Below are positions 16,912 through 24,800 of a stretch of 37,750 bases of DNA, in pieces; the first letter of the stretch is position 1; each line of letters begins with the position of its first letter. Both the position numbers and the translations under genes were made by a program. Where the stretch lies: positions 1 to 37,750 of the forward strand of contig JAHZKU010000193.1 of NCBI GenBank assembly GCA_022600255.1. Reading direction: 5' to 3'. This DNA is from Actinomycetes bacterium. Its GTDB lineage: Bacteria; Actinomycetota; Actinomycetes; S36-B12; GCA-2699445. Under the pieces are notes generated by a model that saw only the letters and a list, made by a program, of their open reading frames with translations, did no database searches and was not told the origin of the DNA.

Positions 16912-18267
16912 CTACCGGTAGACGATCACCTCAGTACCCATTCGGGTCTTGCGCCAAGTCCAGTCCGCGGCCCACATCGGCTGGCGGACACATCCGTGAC
17001 TGGCGGGGTATGCCGGTACCGGGACATACCCATGCAGACCGTAGTTGCCCAGGAACGCCATGAAGCGGTAGAGATACGATCCGCCGCGTTGGAATATCCG
17101 AAACGAACCCTCTGGGGTGTTTCCAGTTCGGCCCGTAGACACGTGCATGGTCCCAAGTACGTTGCCGTCGCGGACCACCATCATCAACTGGGTCGTTTTG
17201 TTCACTTCGATGTGGGTGCCAGGCTTGCGATAGCGCGGCTTGATGGGCTCGGCGGCCAGCAAGGACCGCCACGTTCCCCGCGTCATCGTCTTGCTGCGCT
17301 TCATTCCCTGGCTCTTGCGGAAGGCCAACACCACGTCGGACACTGTCTTGTCGTACTTGTTGCCGCCCTGGGGGGTATGAAAGCCGAGCGCTTTGAGTTC
17401 GCGCAACAATGGTCGGACTTCGGGGCCCTTGTCGCCCCGCCGAAGGACGCGCGTTGTCGCTTTTACCCGACCCGTGGCCGTGGTGGCTGCCAGTCCGTCT
17501 TTCGCTGCCAGTTTCACCGTCACTTCAGCTTTCCCAACAAAGCCGAGCCGCAGCGACTTGGAAAGCGAGCCCCGCGATACGTTTCCGGTCTTGACGATCC
17601 GGTCACCGGCCTTGGGTCGCACGATGATGCTGGCGGGGGCCGAGTAGCTTCGTGGTTGAACGTTGACGCGGACTTTGCTCTTGGTCAGCGCAGGGCCGTC
17701 ATGCCTTTCGATGCGTACCCGCGGTATCACCTTGATGGGGATACCCGCAGACGCTGTTCCAAGAACCATCGCCCGCAATGAACCAGATTCCTTGGCCGTG
17801 AATTGCAGCGACCAGTGGCCGGCCTTGGTAATAGTGCTGCTTGCGACGGGGCGCCAAGTGCCGGACGTGCGCATTTGTATGGATACCGCCGATCCGGCCG
17901 GCGCACCTGCGGCCACACCTGTTGCCTTCAGGGTGGCACCGTACTCGGGGTTCGGCTCGGAGACTTGGATCGTGTTGCTCGTCACCGACTGCGCGCGGGG
18001 TTCGGATGCCTGCCCTGGACCGCTTTCCGTTCCGTATTCGGGTGCACTCGACTTCCCGTCCGATTCTGGGTCAGCGCCCGAGCCAGAATCGGACGGTGGC
18101 GCACCCGGACCGGCCTGTTCAGGTGGCAGGGATCCTGACTGCTCAGGTGGCAAGGTAGGAGCGCTGACCGGTACATCGTCGGGCTTTGCCGCAGCGGGGC
18201 CCGCTGCAATCCCCACAAGCATCCCGCCAGCCAGGGCCAGTGTGGCTGTCCTACGTAGACATCTCAT
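16912..18267 (-). CDS. Secreted L,D-transpeptidase with peptidoglycan-binding domain
   Basis: Cross-links peptidoglycan between meso-diaminopimelate residues, outside the membrane. The start at ATG 18265-18267 puts a signal peptide at residues 1-28 (hydrophobic core ATLALAGGMLVGIAAG, then AAAK). The longer frame to 18597 lies antisense to the RDD gene and was rejected. Order: signal, a Pro/Ser/Gly/Glu-rich linker with two PPEQ repeats (about 29-95), two Ig-like beta regions, a PG_binding_1-type domain (RRGDKGPEVRPLLREL onward, about 285-350), then the YkuD catalytic domain. Its active-site signature is His412 (LHGY) and SHGCVR with Cys426. 451 residues. There is no lipobox. No strong ribosome site is visible. 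Confidence 0.9.
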   Translation of the reverse strand: MRCLRRTATLALAGGMLVGIAAGPAAAKPDDVPVSAPTLPPEQSGSLPPEQAGPGAPPSDSGSGADPESDGKSSAPEYGTESGPGQASEPRAQSVTSNTIQVSEPNPEYGATLKATGVAAGAPAGSAVSIQMRTSGTWRPVASSTITKAGHWSLQFTAKESGSLRAMVLGTASAGIPIKVIPRVRIERHDGPALTKSKVRVNVQPRSYSAPASIIVRPKAGDRIVKTGNVSRGSLSKSLRLGFVGKAEVTVKLAAKDGLAATTATGRVKATTRVLRRGDKGPEVRPLLRELKALGFHTPQGGNKYDKTVSDVVLAFRKSQGMKRSKTMTRGTWRSLLAAEPIKPRYRKPGTHIEVNKTTQLMMVVRDGNVLGTMHVSTGRTGNTPEGSFRIFQRGGSYLYRFMAFLGNYGLHGYVPVPAYPASHGCVRQPMWAADWTWRKTRMGTEVIVYR

Positions 18268-18401
18268 GGCTGGAGAGTAGTCCGCTCGAGGTTGGGTGGC
18301 GCGTTGAGCGGGGAGTTCACTGCTGTGAAGAATCAATGTGACCCGAGCCGGCCACACCTTCTGAACCACGGGTCGGGGGAAGGCGAGGCACCTGGCACTT
18401 G

Positions 18402-18893
18402 TCAGCGCATGACGCAGACTGAGCGGGCGGCCTTGTCCTGCAGGCCACGGGTGTCTTGATCCCAGACTAGGGGCGGAATCACCAAACAGATCAACGCGGT
18501 CCGGACCGCGGTAGAGATGGCGCCCAGTCGCTTGCCCCTGACAGCCACGACCTGAAGACGCAGGAGGCGTTGCCCAAAGGAGGAGCCGGTTAGCCACGTG
18601 AGGATCCAGACCTCAAATGCGAAAACCCCAAGGACCGCCAGGCTGAAGTCGGACTCGCCGTATGTCAGTCCGGGGAAGATCAGCAGGGTGACAAGAATGG
18701 CGGCAAACCAATCCAGTAGGAGGGCGACAACCCGTCGGCCAACATTCGGGATTGATCCTGGCCCGCTCTGGGGCAAGCCTAGGCGCTGGCCGCGATAGGC
18801 CTGCTCTCCGGCGTAGTTCTCGGCCGCTTGTCCGGGGGTCGAAAGCCAGGATCCGATATCGCGTCTATCCACGTCATCAGGGTATCCCGCCAC
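18402..18893 (-). CDS. RDD-family membrane protein
   Basis: A 163-residue integral membrane protein of unknown function. The start is GTG 18891-18893. Residues 1-50 are a polar cytosolic tail. Then comes the RDD signature: VGRRVVALLLDWFAA with the Arg and Asp of helix 1, a second hydrophobic helix (LAVLGVFAFEVWILTWL), GSSFGQRLLRLQVV, and a final helix closing with DKAARSVCV. Three membrane helices are expected. RDD genes near glnA1 and the lip cluster are a recurring actinobacterial arrangement. It lies 134 bases upstream of the transpeptidase on the same strand, so the two could be cotranscribed, but no function is implied. Confidence 0.85.
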   Translation of the reverse strand: MAGYPDDVDRRDIGSWLSTPGQAAENYAGEQAYRGQRLGLPQSGPGSIPNVGRRVVALLLDWFAAILVTLLIFPGLTYGESDFSLAVLGVFAFEVWILTWLTGSSFGQRLLRLQVVAVRGKRLGAISTAVRTALICLVIPPLVWDQDTRGLQDKAARSVCVMR

Positions 18894-19012
18894 GGTGCTA
18901 GGCCGAAAACAGCCCGTGCCGGCGCGTTGTTGCTACCGACCAGACTGGGGCCACTGCAGCGGGGTGGGATCCGCCGAGGAAATCAAATCACGGGATGTTT
19001 ATTGGCGAACCA

Positions 19013-19414
19013 TCATGGGGAGGTCTGCCTGCTGATCTGGCGACCGTTTGCAGGCGATTGCCAAGCCCACCAAATCAGGGGGAGTTGCAGCGGCACTCGA
19101 GCCCAAGCCAGGGCCTTGCGAGCGCGGGAGATCTTCGCTGAACGCTGCCAGGCGGTTGCCATGTAGACATTCCCCACCCAAACTGCGGCCAACGTGCCAG
19201 CAGTCGCCGCCGGCGCCCACCGTTGACGAGTGAGCAACCCCGCAGCGCAGGCCAACTCGGCCCCGCCACTGGCGTAGACCCAAGTGCGACGCGAACCCAA
19301 CTGCGGCGGCACCAGTGGTTCGAACACATCAGGTTTGACCATGTGAACCACCCCACTGGTCAGAAAAGACCCAGCCACGATTTTGGTCCCGATGGGGAGC
19401 TTGTCTTGGCTCAT
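19013..19414 (-). CDS. DoxX-like integral membrane protein
   Basis: A 133-residue membrane protein with four hydrophobic segments. It shows the pattern of the DoxX-like family: TSGVVHMVKPDVFEPLVPPQLG in and after helix 1, an SGGAELACAAGLL helix, a third helix AATAGTLAAVWVGNVYMA, and a fourth before a short polar tail. GGAG lies 6 bases before ATG 19414. Members of this group are poorly understood, and links to quinone or thiol metabolism have been proposed for other DoxX proteins. It is divergent from the SulP transporter at 19639, with 224 bases between them. Confidence 0.8.
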   Translation of the reverse strand: MSQDKLPIGTKIVAGSFLTSGVVHMVKPDVFEPLVPPQLGSRRTWVYASGGAELACAAGLLTRQRWAPAATAGTLAAVWVGNVYMATAWQRSAKISRARKALAWARVPLQLPLIWWAWQSPANGRQISRQTSP

Positions 19415-19638
19415 GTGTTCTCCGGTACTGCTAGTGTCTTTGCGGCTCTTCTTCTCAACCTACCGTTGGTGGGTGCAAGTGACTTTGCGTGTGCATTGTC
19501 ACAACTGAGCGTATTCAGGCAATGCTACGGTGGGGAAGCGCCTGAGTTTCCCGTGTCAGCGATCGGAGACTCCAGTCCGTCCGCAGTCCTGCAGCCGGGC
19601 TCCTGCTTGCTAGTTCGACCGATCGAGTCGATCACAGC

Positions 19639-21195
19639 GTGGTGCGCGCCCATCTTCCACTACCGAAGCTCGACACAACGCTGTCGTGCCTACTGACAGG
19701 TGTTTCCTTGCAAACTGCGCTCACCCTGGCACGTGGCCATCGCCCAAGCTGGTTGTCCCCAAAAGTCTTTCGTGTCGAAGTCCTAGCGGGTCTGGTCGTC
19801 GCCCTAGCGCTGATTCCCGAGGCCATCGCATTCTCAATCATCGCCGGGGTGGATCCCAGCGTTGGGCTCTTCGCCTCCTTCACCATGGCCATCACCATCT
19901 CCATCGTGGGCGGCCGGCCAGCCATGATTTCCGCAGCCACCGGTGCCATCGCCTTGGTCATCGCACCGCTAAATCGCGAATACGGCTTGGGCTACCTGAT
20001 TGCTGCGGTGATCCTGGGCGGCGTGATTCAAATGGCCTTGGGAGCGGCCGGGGTGGCGCGCCTAATGCGCTTCGTCCCTCGATCAGTCATGGTCGGATTC
20101 GTGAATGCGCTCGCGATCGTGATCTTCATGGCGCAAGTGCCGGAGTTGATCGATGTGCCGTGGCAGGTATACCCGCTGGTTATCCTCGGCTTACTCCTGA
20201 TGATCTTCTTTCCCCGCATCACGAACGTACTGCCCGCCCCATTGGTTTCGATCGTCACATTGACGGTCATCACCGTCGCCGCAGGAATCGCCGTTCCGAC
20301 CGTGGGGGACAAGGGCGAACTGCCTTCGGCCCTGCCCGTACCTGGCTTGCCGAATGTGCCCCTGACGTTGGAGACGCTGCAGATCGTGGCACCTTACGCC
20401 CTAGCCTTGGCGTTGGTCGGGCTCATGGAGTCGCTCATGACCGCGAAACTTGTGGATGACATCACAGACACTCATTCCAACAAGACCCGGGAATCGATTG
20501 GCCAAGGCATCGCGAACGTGGTTACCGGGTTCTTCGGCGGGATGGGCGGATGCGCCATGATCGGGCAGACCATGATCAACGTGAAGAACGGCGCACGCAC
20601 GCGACTCTCCACGTTCTTAGCTGGCGTGTTTCTGATGGTGCTGTGTATTGCGTTGGGTGGGATCGTCGCCGATATCCCGATGGCGGCCCTGGTAGCGGTG
20701 ATGATGCTGGTGGCCTTCTCGACATTTGATTGGCACTCGGTGGCACCCAGAACCCTGAAGCGCATGCCCGTGGGAGAAATCTCGGTTATGGTCATCACCG
20801 TTATTACTGTGATCGCCACCGAGAATCTCGCGATTGGCGTGATCGCTGGCTCCCTCACCGCAATGGTGATCTTCGCGCGCCGCGTGGCCCACCTGGTCAA
20901 CGTGACCAGCGTGCTGGACCCTGACGGCAGCCACATCATCTACTCGGTCACCGGTGAGCTGTTCTTCGCCTCCAGCAACGATCTGGTCTATCAGTTCAAC
21001 TACAGCACTGACCCAGATTCCATCACGATCGATCTCTCGGCCGCTCACATCTGGGATGCTTCGTCGGTCGCCGCGCTAGACGCCATCGAAACGAAGTACC
21101 AGCAACTCGACAAAACCGTGGAGATCGTGGGGCTCAACCACCGCAGCGCCGAAATGCACGAACGACTAGCTGGCAGCCTTGGGCCCAACCACTGA
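19639..21195 (+). CDS. SulP-family anion transporter with STAS domain (BicA-like branch)
   Basis: A secondary transporter of an inorganic or carboxylate anion (bicarbonate, sulfate or similar). The 518-residue frame has a SulP membrane core from about residue 45 (VLAGLVVALALIPEAIAFSI, then GLFASF). The conserved ISAATGAIALV and GGMGGCAMIGQTMINVKNGAR follow, then a shortened C-terminal STAS domain (about 435-518, TIDLSAAHIWDASSVAALD). The GMGGCAMIGQ segment resembles BicA-type bicarbonate transporters more than classical sulfate permeases, but the substrate is undecided. The start is uncertain: GTG 19639, GTG 19642 or a TTG at 19708 are all possible, and none has a clear ribosome site. Confidence 0.88.
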   Translation: MVRAHLPLPKLDTTLSCLLTGVSLQTALTLARGHRPSWLSPKVFRVEVLAGLVVALALIPEAIAFSIIAGVDPSVGLFASFTMAITISIVGGRPAMISAATGAIALVIAPLNREYGLGYLIAAVILGGVIQMALGAAGVARLMRFVPRSVMVGFVNALAIVIFMAQVPELIDVPWQVYPLVILGLLLMIFFPRITNVLPAPLVSIVTLTVITVAAGIAVPTVGDKGELPSALPVPGLPNVPLTLETLQIVAPYALALALVGLMESLMTAKLVDDITDTHSNKTRESIGQGIANVVTGFFGGMGGCAMIGQTMINVKNGARTRLSTFLAGVFLMVLCIALGGIVADIPMAALVAVMMLVAFSTFDWHSVAPRTLKRMPVGEISVMVITVITVIATENLAIGVIAGSLTAMVIFARRVAHLVNVTSVLDPDGSHIIYSVTGELFFASSNDLVYQFNYSTDPDSITIDLSAAHIWDASSVAALDAIETKYQQLDKTVEIVGLNHRSAEMHERLAGSLGPNH

Positions 21196-21213
21196 TTCGG
21201 GTTTTTGTGCAAC

Positions 21214-21231
21214 GGGGCAGTTGATTGCCCC
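21214..21231 (+). terminator. Possible U-less hairpin terminator after SulP gene
   Basis: GGGGCA, a six-base loop, and TGCCCC form a six-pair GC-rich stem 19 bases after the stop. No T-run follows, so termination activity is doubtful. Such hairpins are proposed terminators in actinobacteria. Confidence 0.25.
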
Positions 21232-21354
21232 TGGGCCAGTGCTGACATCATCTCGATGAGTTAGCCGTTGCGCCTCAGATCGGCGCCCAACAACTGCTGC
21301 AACGGGGCGGAATGCCCGGCTGATTTGCCTAGCGGTAATGTCGAGCGCGCAGAC

Positions 21355-21381
21355 GTAACATGCCTGAAACATTCGGGACAC
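21355..21381 (+). promoter_or_regulatory. GlnR-type binding box upstream of glnA1
   Basis: GTAAC, six bases, GAAAC, six bases, GACAC gives the a-site, b-site, a-site pattern with 11-base phasing described for actinobacterial GlnR (gTnAc-n6-GaAAc). Its position about 115-140 bases before the glnA1 start fits a nitrogen-responsive activator site. No glnR gene is in the window, so binding is inferred from the motif. Confidence 0.7.
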
Positions 21382-21496
21382 GGTTCCTTAATCGACCCTG
21401 CTTAGTTTTGGGACTGGGAGTCGAGGCAGACTAGACCTGACCCGACCAGCAAGAGCCGATCAACTCGGGAATCCCCGATCACCACTAGGAGGGTGA

Positions 21497-22921
21497 ATGT
21501 TCAAGAACGCAGAGGAAGTGCTTCGGTACATCAAAGACGAGGACGTTAAGTTTATTGACGTTCGGTTCTGCGATCTGCCCGGCGTGATGCAGCACTTCAA
21601 CGTGCCGGTCGAGAGTGTAGATGACGAGCTGTTCACCGATGGCCAGATGTTCGATGGCTCCTCGATTCGGGGATTTCAGGCCATCCACGAATCAGACATG
21701 AATCTGATTCCGGACGTGACGACCGCCTTCATCGACCCGTTCCGGGAGCAGAAGACGCTCGTGGTCAACTTCTCGATTCGAGATCCTTTCACCGGTGAAG
21801 AGTACTCGCGCGATCCACGGAACGTGGCGGCCAAAGCCGAGGCTTACCTGAAGTCCACCGGTATCGCGGACACGGCCTACTTCGGCGCAGAAGCTGAGTT
21901 CTACGTGTTCGACGATATTCGCTACGACACCACGGCAAACTCCGGTTACTACTACATCGACTCCATCGAGGGTGCTTGGAACACCGGTCGCGAAGAAGAA
22001 GGTGGCAACAAGGGATACAAGACCTCCTTCAAAGGTGGCTATTTCCCAGTACTGCCCCTAGACCACTTCGCAGATCTGCGCGACACGATGGTCACTAACC
22101 TGCACAAGGTTGATTTCCAGGTGGAGCGCTCACACCACGAGGTTGGCACCGCCGGTCAGGCCGAGATCAACTATCGCTTCAACTCCCTACTGCACGCCGC
22201 TGACGACGTCATGCGCTTCAAGTACGTCATCAAGAACACGGCTTGGGCGGCGGATAAGACCGCAACGTTCATGCCGAAGCCCCTATTCGGTGACAACGGT
22301 TCGGGCATGCATAGCCATATGTCGTTGTGGAAGGACGGGGAACCGTTGTTCTATGACGGTGACGGCTACGCCGGGTTGTCCGATACCGCACGTTGGTACA
22401 TTGGCGGACTTCTCAAGCACGCCCCGGCTGTGCTGGCGTTCACCAACCCAACGGTGAACTCTTATCATCGGCTCGTGCCCGGCTTCGAGGCCCCGGTCAA
22501 CCTGGTTTATTCGCAGCGCAACCGTTCGGCCTGCATCAGAATCCCGATCACCGGCAACAACGCCAAAGCCAAGCGGATCGAGTTCCGGGTGCCCGACCCC
22601 TCGAGTAACCCGTACCTAGCTTTTGCAGCGATGCTGATGGCTGGGCTAGACGGCATCAAGAACAAGATTGAGCCCGTCGCGCCTGTCGACAAGGACCTGT
22701 ATGAGTTGCCACCGGACGAGGCTGCTGACATTCCGCAGGTGCCCGCGTCGCTCGAGGGTGTCCTCGACGCGCTGGAGGCGGACCACGAGTTCCTGACCGA
22801 AGGAAACGTGTTCACCCCCGACCTGATCGAGACGTGGATTGACTACAAGCGCACCAACGAGGTTGATGCGATTCGCTTGCGGCCGCATCCCCACGAGTTC
22901 GAGATGTACTACAACGTCTAG
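21497..22921 (+). CDS. glnA1: Glutamine synthetase type I-beta, main assimilatory enzyme
   Basis: Dodecameric cytosolic enzyme making glutamine from glutamate, ammonia and ATP. The 474 residues are full length. It has FDGSSIRGF (the latch/N-terminal active-site strand), the metal-site Glu in GAEAEFYVFD, GQAEINYRF, MPKPLFGDNGSGMH, VNSYHRL, NRSACIRIP and RIEFRVPDPSSNPYLAF. The adenylylation site is present as Tyr402 in KDLYELPPDEA, so it is a substrate for GlnE encoded at 13899. AGGAGG lies 4 bases before ATG 21497. Upstream is a GlnR-type box (21355-21381), and a strong terminator follows (22939-22973), so it is transcribed alone. Confidence 0.97.
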   Translation: MFKNAEEVLRYIKDEDVKFIDVRFCDLPGVMQHFNVPVESVDDELFTDGQMFDGSSIRGFQAIHESDMNLIPDVTTAFIDPFREQKTLVVNFSIRDPFTGEEYSRDPRNVAAKAEAYLKSTGIADTAYFGAEAEFYVFDDIRYDTTANSGYYYIDSIEGAWNTGREEEGGNKGYKTSFKGGYFPVLPLDHFADLRDTMVTNLHKVDFQVERSHHEVGTAGQAEINYRFNSLLHAADDVMRFKYVIKNTAWAADKTATFMPKPLFGDNGSGMHSHMSLWKDGEPLFYDGDGYAGLSDTARWYIGGLLKHAPAVLAFTNPTVNSYHRLVPGFEAPVNLVYSQRNRSACIRIPITGNNAKAKRIEFRVPDPSSNPYLAFAAMLMAGLDGIKNKIEPVAPVDKDLYELPPDEAADIPQVPASLEGVLDALEADHEFLTEGNVFTPDLIETWIDYKRTNEVDAIRLRPHPHEFEMYYNV

Positions 22922-22938
22922 GCACTAGACCAAACAGG

Positions 22939-22973
22939 AAGACCCCGATCCGAGTCTGGATCGGGGTCTTTCT
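22939..22973 (+). terminator. Rho-independent terminator of glnA1
   Basis: A perfect 13-base-pair stem (AAGACCCCGATCC with GGATCGGGGTCTT) encloses a six-base loop GAGTCT and runs into TCT. It begins 18 bases after the glnA1 stop. It is the clearest intrinsic terminator in the window. Confidence 0.92.
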
Positions 22974-23136
22974 GTGTCCCCCCAAGTGGCTGGTGTGCGT
23001 GCTCGCCGACATGTTTAGCGCCACCGCTAGGCAAGTCCGAGCGTGGGTGCGCGAAGCCAGTTCCTTCTCAGTGCATGCGGGGCCACGACAAGGGACCCCA
23101 GTCCTAAACCGCAAAGCGGGGCAGGCAGGGTAATTG

Positions 23137-23424
23137 TCAATATTTCCGAACGTCAGCGAACTCCGAGTGCCGGTCCAGCCACCCCGCCACGAACCAGCAG
23201 GTAGGAACAATCTTGACCTGCTGGGCTTGGGCGGCCTCGACGGCGGCTAGGGTCAGCGCTGAACCAACCCCGCGTCCTTCGAACATAGGGGAAACGCTGG
23301 TGCTGTAGGCCACCCATTCTGACCGGGACTTGTGTGGGGTATAGACCAGTCGCCCGGCGTCTTGGCCGTCGAGGGTGGCTGAGAACATGTTCTGTTCGGT
23401 GTGGTGTTCTACCGTGACCGTCAT
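23137..23424 (-). CDS. Small GNAT-type N-acetyltransferase (YjdJ family)
   Basis: A 95-residue single-domain protein with the minimal GNAT fold. It has strands around AGRLVYT and WVAYSTSVSP, the acetyl-CoA pyrophosphate loop EGRGVGSALTLAAVEAAQ, and a closing IVPTCWFVAGWLDRHSEFADV, which matches the typical P-x-C end of this short family. The start ATG 23424 has GGAGG 5 bases upstream. Substrates of this family are unknown. It lies downstream of the lipoprotein gene on the same strand, with 135 bases between, and appears independent. Confidence 0.85.
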   Translation of the reverse strand: MTVTVEHHTEQNMFSATLDGQDAGRLVYTPHKSRSEWVAYSTSVSPMFEGRGVGSALTLAAVEAAQAQQVKIVPTCWFVAGWLDRHSEFADVRKY

Positions 23425-23559
23425 GAATCCTCCAGATTCCCAGTGATGCTAGTCAGGAGATCGTGTGAAGCCCCTTGCGCTTAGGACAACGGGCCCTCAT
23501 CACCGGGCATTCCCCGCAGGAGCGTCGATGGTGACGCGGTGGCACCCAGAAGGGCGGGA

Positions 23560-24006
23560 CTAGCTGACCTCGTTAGCGACTTGGTTGTTCCAAGTCTCGA
23601 TTTCAGCCTGCAAATCTGCCCCGGCTTTCTCGTACTTGGCTACGGCCGCCTCGGCCTTGGCGCGATTCTCGTTCTTGATCGCCTTACGCAACTCTTCGAG
23701 TGCTTCAATCAAGGCTTGCGCACTCACCGTGGCCTCGGCAGCCACCGGGGCCGCTGTCTCATCCAGCTCGGGTTGCACACGCTGCATCGTCTCAAGCTCT
23801 GCCTGCAGTTGCGGCAGGGCCTCCTTAACGTCCGTCTGCAACGCCGCCAGACTGGTCGAGTCCTCGGCGCCGAGGGTATTCGTGGTTTCGGTGAACCCGT
23901 TCAGCGCATCAATGTACTCCTGTGACGCCTCGTTCCCGCTGGAGCAGGCGGTCAATGTCAGTGCGGCAGCCATGCACAGCCCGGCTGCAGAAACCAAAAA
24001 TCGCAT
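23560..24006 (-). CDS. Small helical lipoprotein
   Basis: A 148-residue lipoprotein of unknown function. ATG 24004-24006 opens a type II signal peptide with lipobox LTAC and lipid-modified Cys21. An in-frame upstream ATG at 24105 lies inside the neighbouring gene and was rejected. The mature part is almost wholly alpha-helical and rich in Ala, Glu and Gln, with heptad-like stretches such as LEELRKAIKNENRAKAEAAVAKYEKAG. This suggests an extracytoplasmic coiled coil. It starts 10 bases after the DUF4191 stop and is surely cotranscribed with it. I do not recognise a specific family. Confidence 0.82.
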   Translation of the reverse strand: MRFLVSAAGLCMAAALTLTACSSGNEASQEYIDALNGFTETTNTLGAEDSTSLAALQTDVKEALPQLQAELETMQRVQPELDETAAPVAAEATVSAQALIEALEELRKAIKNENRAKAEAAVAKYEKAGADLQAEIETWNNQVANEVS

Positions 24007-24016
24007 AAGGGTGACT

Positions 24017-24760
24017 CTAGCGACCCCGCATCTGAGCCCGTGCGGCCTTGGCGCTCTTGGGCACTGGACCCTTTGGGACAGCGGCGGGCTGCTGAGACAG
24101 TGCATCTAGCCGTCGGCGTACGTCGTTGACTTCTGGGGGGGTCAACGACTTCGGTAGCTTCGACAGGGTCTTCTGGAGCTTGGCGACCGGGACTTGGCCG
24201 TCCGCGGTCCCTACCTGAATCTCCAAGATCGGGGTATCAGGAATGAAACGCTGCGTACGCTTCTTTTCACTGCTGAGCATGTGGCGGACTCGCGAGTCCG
24301 GACCCTCTGACACGAGGATGACGCCGGGCCGACCGATGACTCGGTGCACCATGTCTTGATTCTTGGTGATGGACACCGCTGGTGAGGTCGTCCAGTTGCC
24401 TTTCATCGATTCCACCACTGCGGCGGCACCACCCGGTTGATCCTCAACCTGTTTGTAGGCTGCGCTCATCGCGCGTCGGCTGAACAGGAATACGGCCGCC
24501 AACAGGCCCAGGGAGCCACCGATCATGCCGAAGGTAAACGGATTGCTGAAGATGAAGCCGATCGCTAGACCGATGCCGAGCAAGACAACAAACGCCCCGA
24601 GCATCATCCACCCGAGCCGAGGGTAGACCTCCTTGGTCATCCGGTAGTTGTCTCGCACCTGCGGTACCCACGCAAAGCGCTTCTTCTTCACCTTGCCTTC
24701 ACTGGAGCGCCCAGCGGCACCCTTGGCAGGAGTTGAGTTCTTGGTTTTGTCACGCGCCAT
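24017..24760 (-). CDS. DUF4191 membrane protein
   Basis: A 247-residue actinobacterial protein of unknown function, usually found beside lipA. Residues 1-45 are basic and cytosolic (KVKKKRFAW, VRDNYRMTKEVYPRLGW). Two membrane helices follow (about 50-70 and 75-92), then SRRAMSAAYKQVEDQPGGAAAVVESMKGNW, and a soluble domain with VIGRPGVILVSEGP and RVRHMLSSEKKR, ending in a Lys/Pro/Ala tail. No Shine-Dalgarno is seen; TATCCT lies 7 bases before the ATG, suggesting its own leaderless promoter. It follows lipA by 40 bases and precedes the lipoprotein by 10. Confidence 0.88.
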   Translation of the reverse strand: MARDKTKNSTPAKGAAGRSSEGKVKKKRFAWVPQVRDNYRMTKEVYPRLGWMMLGAFVVLLGIGLAIGFIFSNPFTFGMIGGSLGLLAAVFLFSRRAMSAAYKQVEDQPGGAAAVVESMKGNWTTSPAVSITKNQDMVHRVIGRPGVILVSEGPDSRVRHMLSSEKKRTQRFIPDTPILEIQVGTADGQVPVAKLQKTLSKLPKSLTPPEVNDVRRRLDALSQQPAAVPKGPVPKSAKAARAQMRGR

Positions 24761-24767
24761 GCTTCTT

Positions 24768-24773
24768 AGGATA
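24768..24773 (-). promoter_or_regulatory. Candidate -10 hexamer for leaderless DUF4191 gene
   Basis: TATCCT on the minus strand is followed by seven bases and the ATG at 24760. It matches TANNNT well. Confidence 0.45.
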
Positions 24774-24800
24774 AGACACGAATGCGGTGGTCGGGTGCCA

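Larger units (their letters stand above)
21196..21496 (+). other. glnA1 upstream regulatory region
   Basis: This 301-base intergenic stretch has no credible reading frame. It holds a GGGGCA/TGCCCC hairpin just after the SulP gene (21214-21231), a second copy of its flank GCAACGGGGC about 90 bases later, the GlnR-like box at 21355-21381, and the AGGAGG ribosome site of glnA1 (21487-21492). The leader between box and start is about 115 bases. Confidence 0.7.

Noticed and set aside
18268..18597. N-terminal extension of the transpeptidase to 561 residues
   Set aside because: It overlaps the RDD gene in another frame on the same strand and would place 110 residues before a perfect signal peptide.
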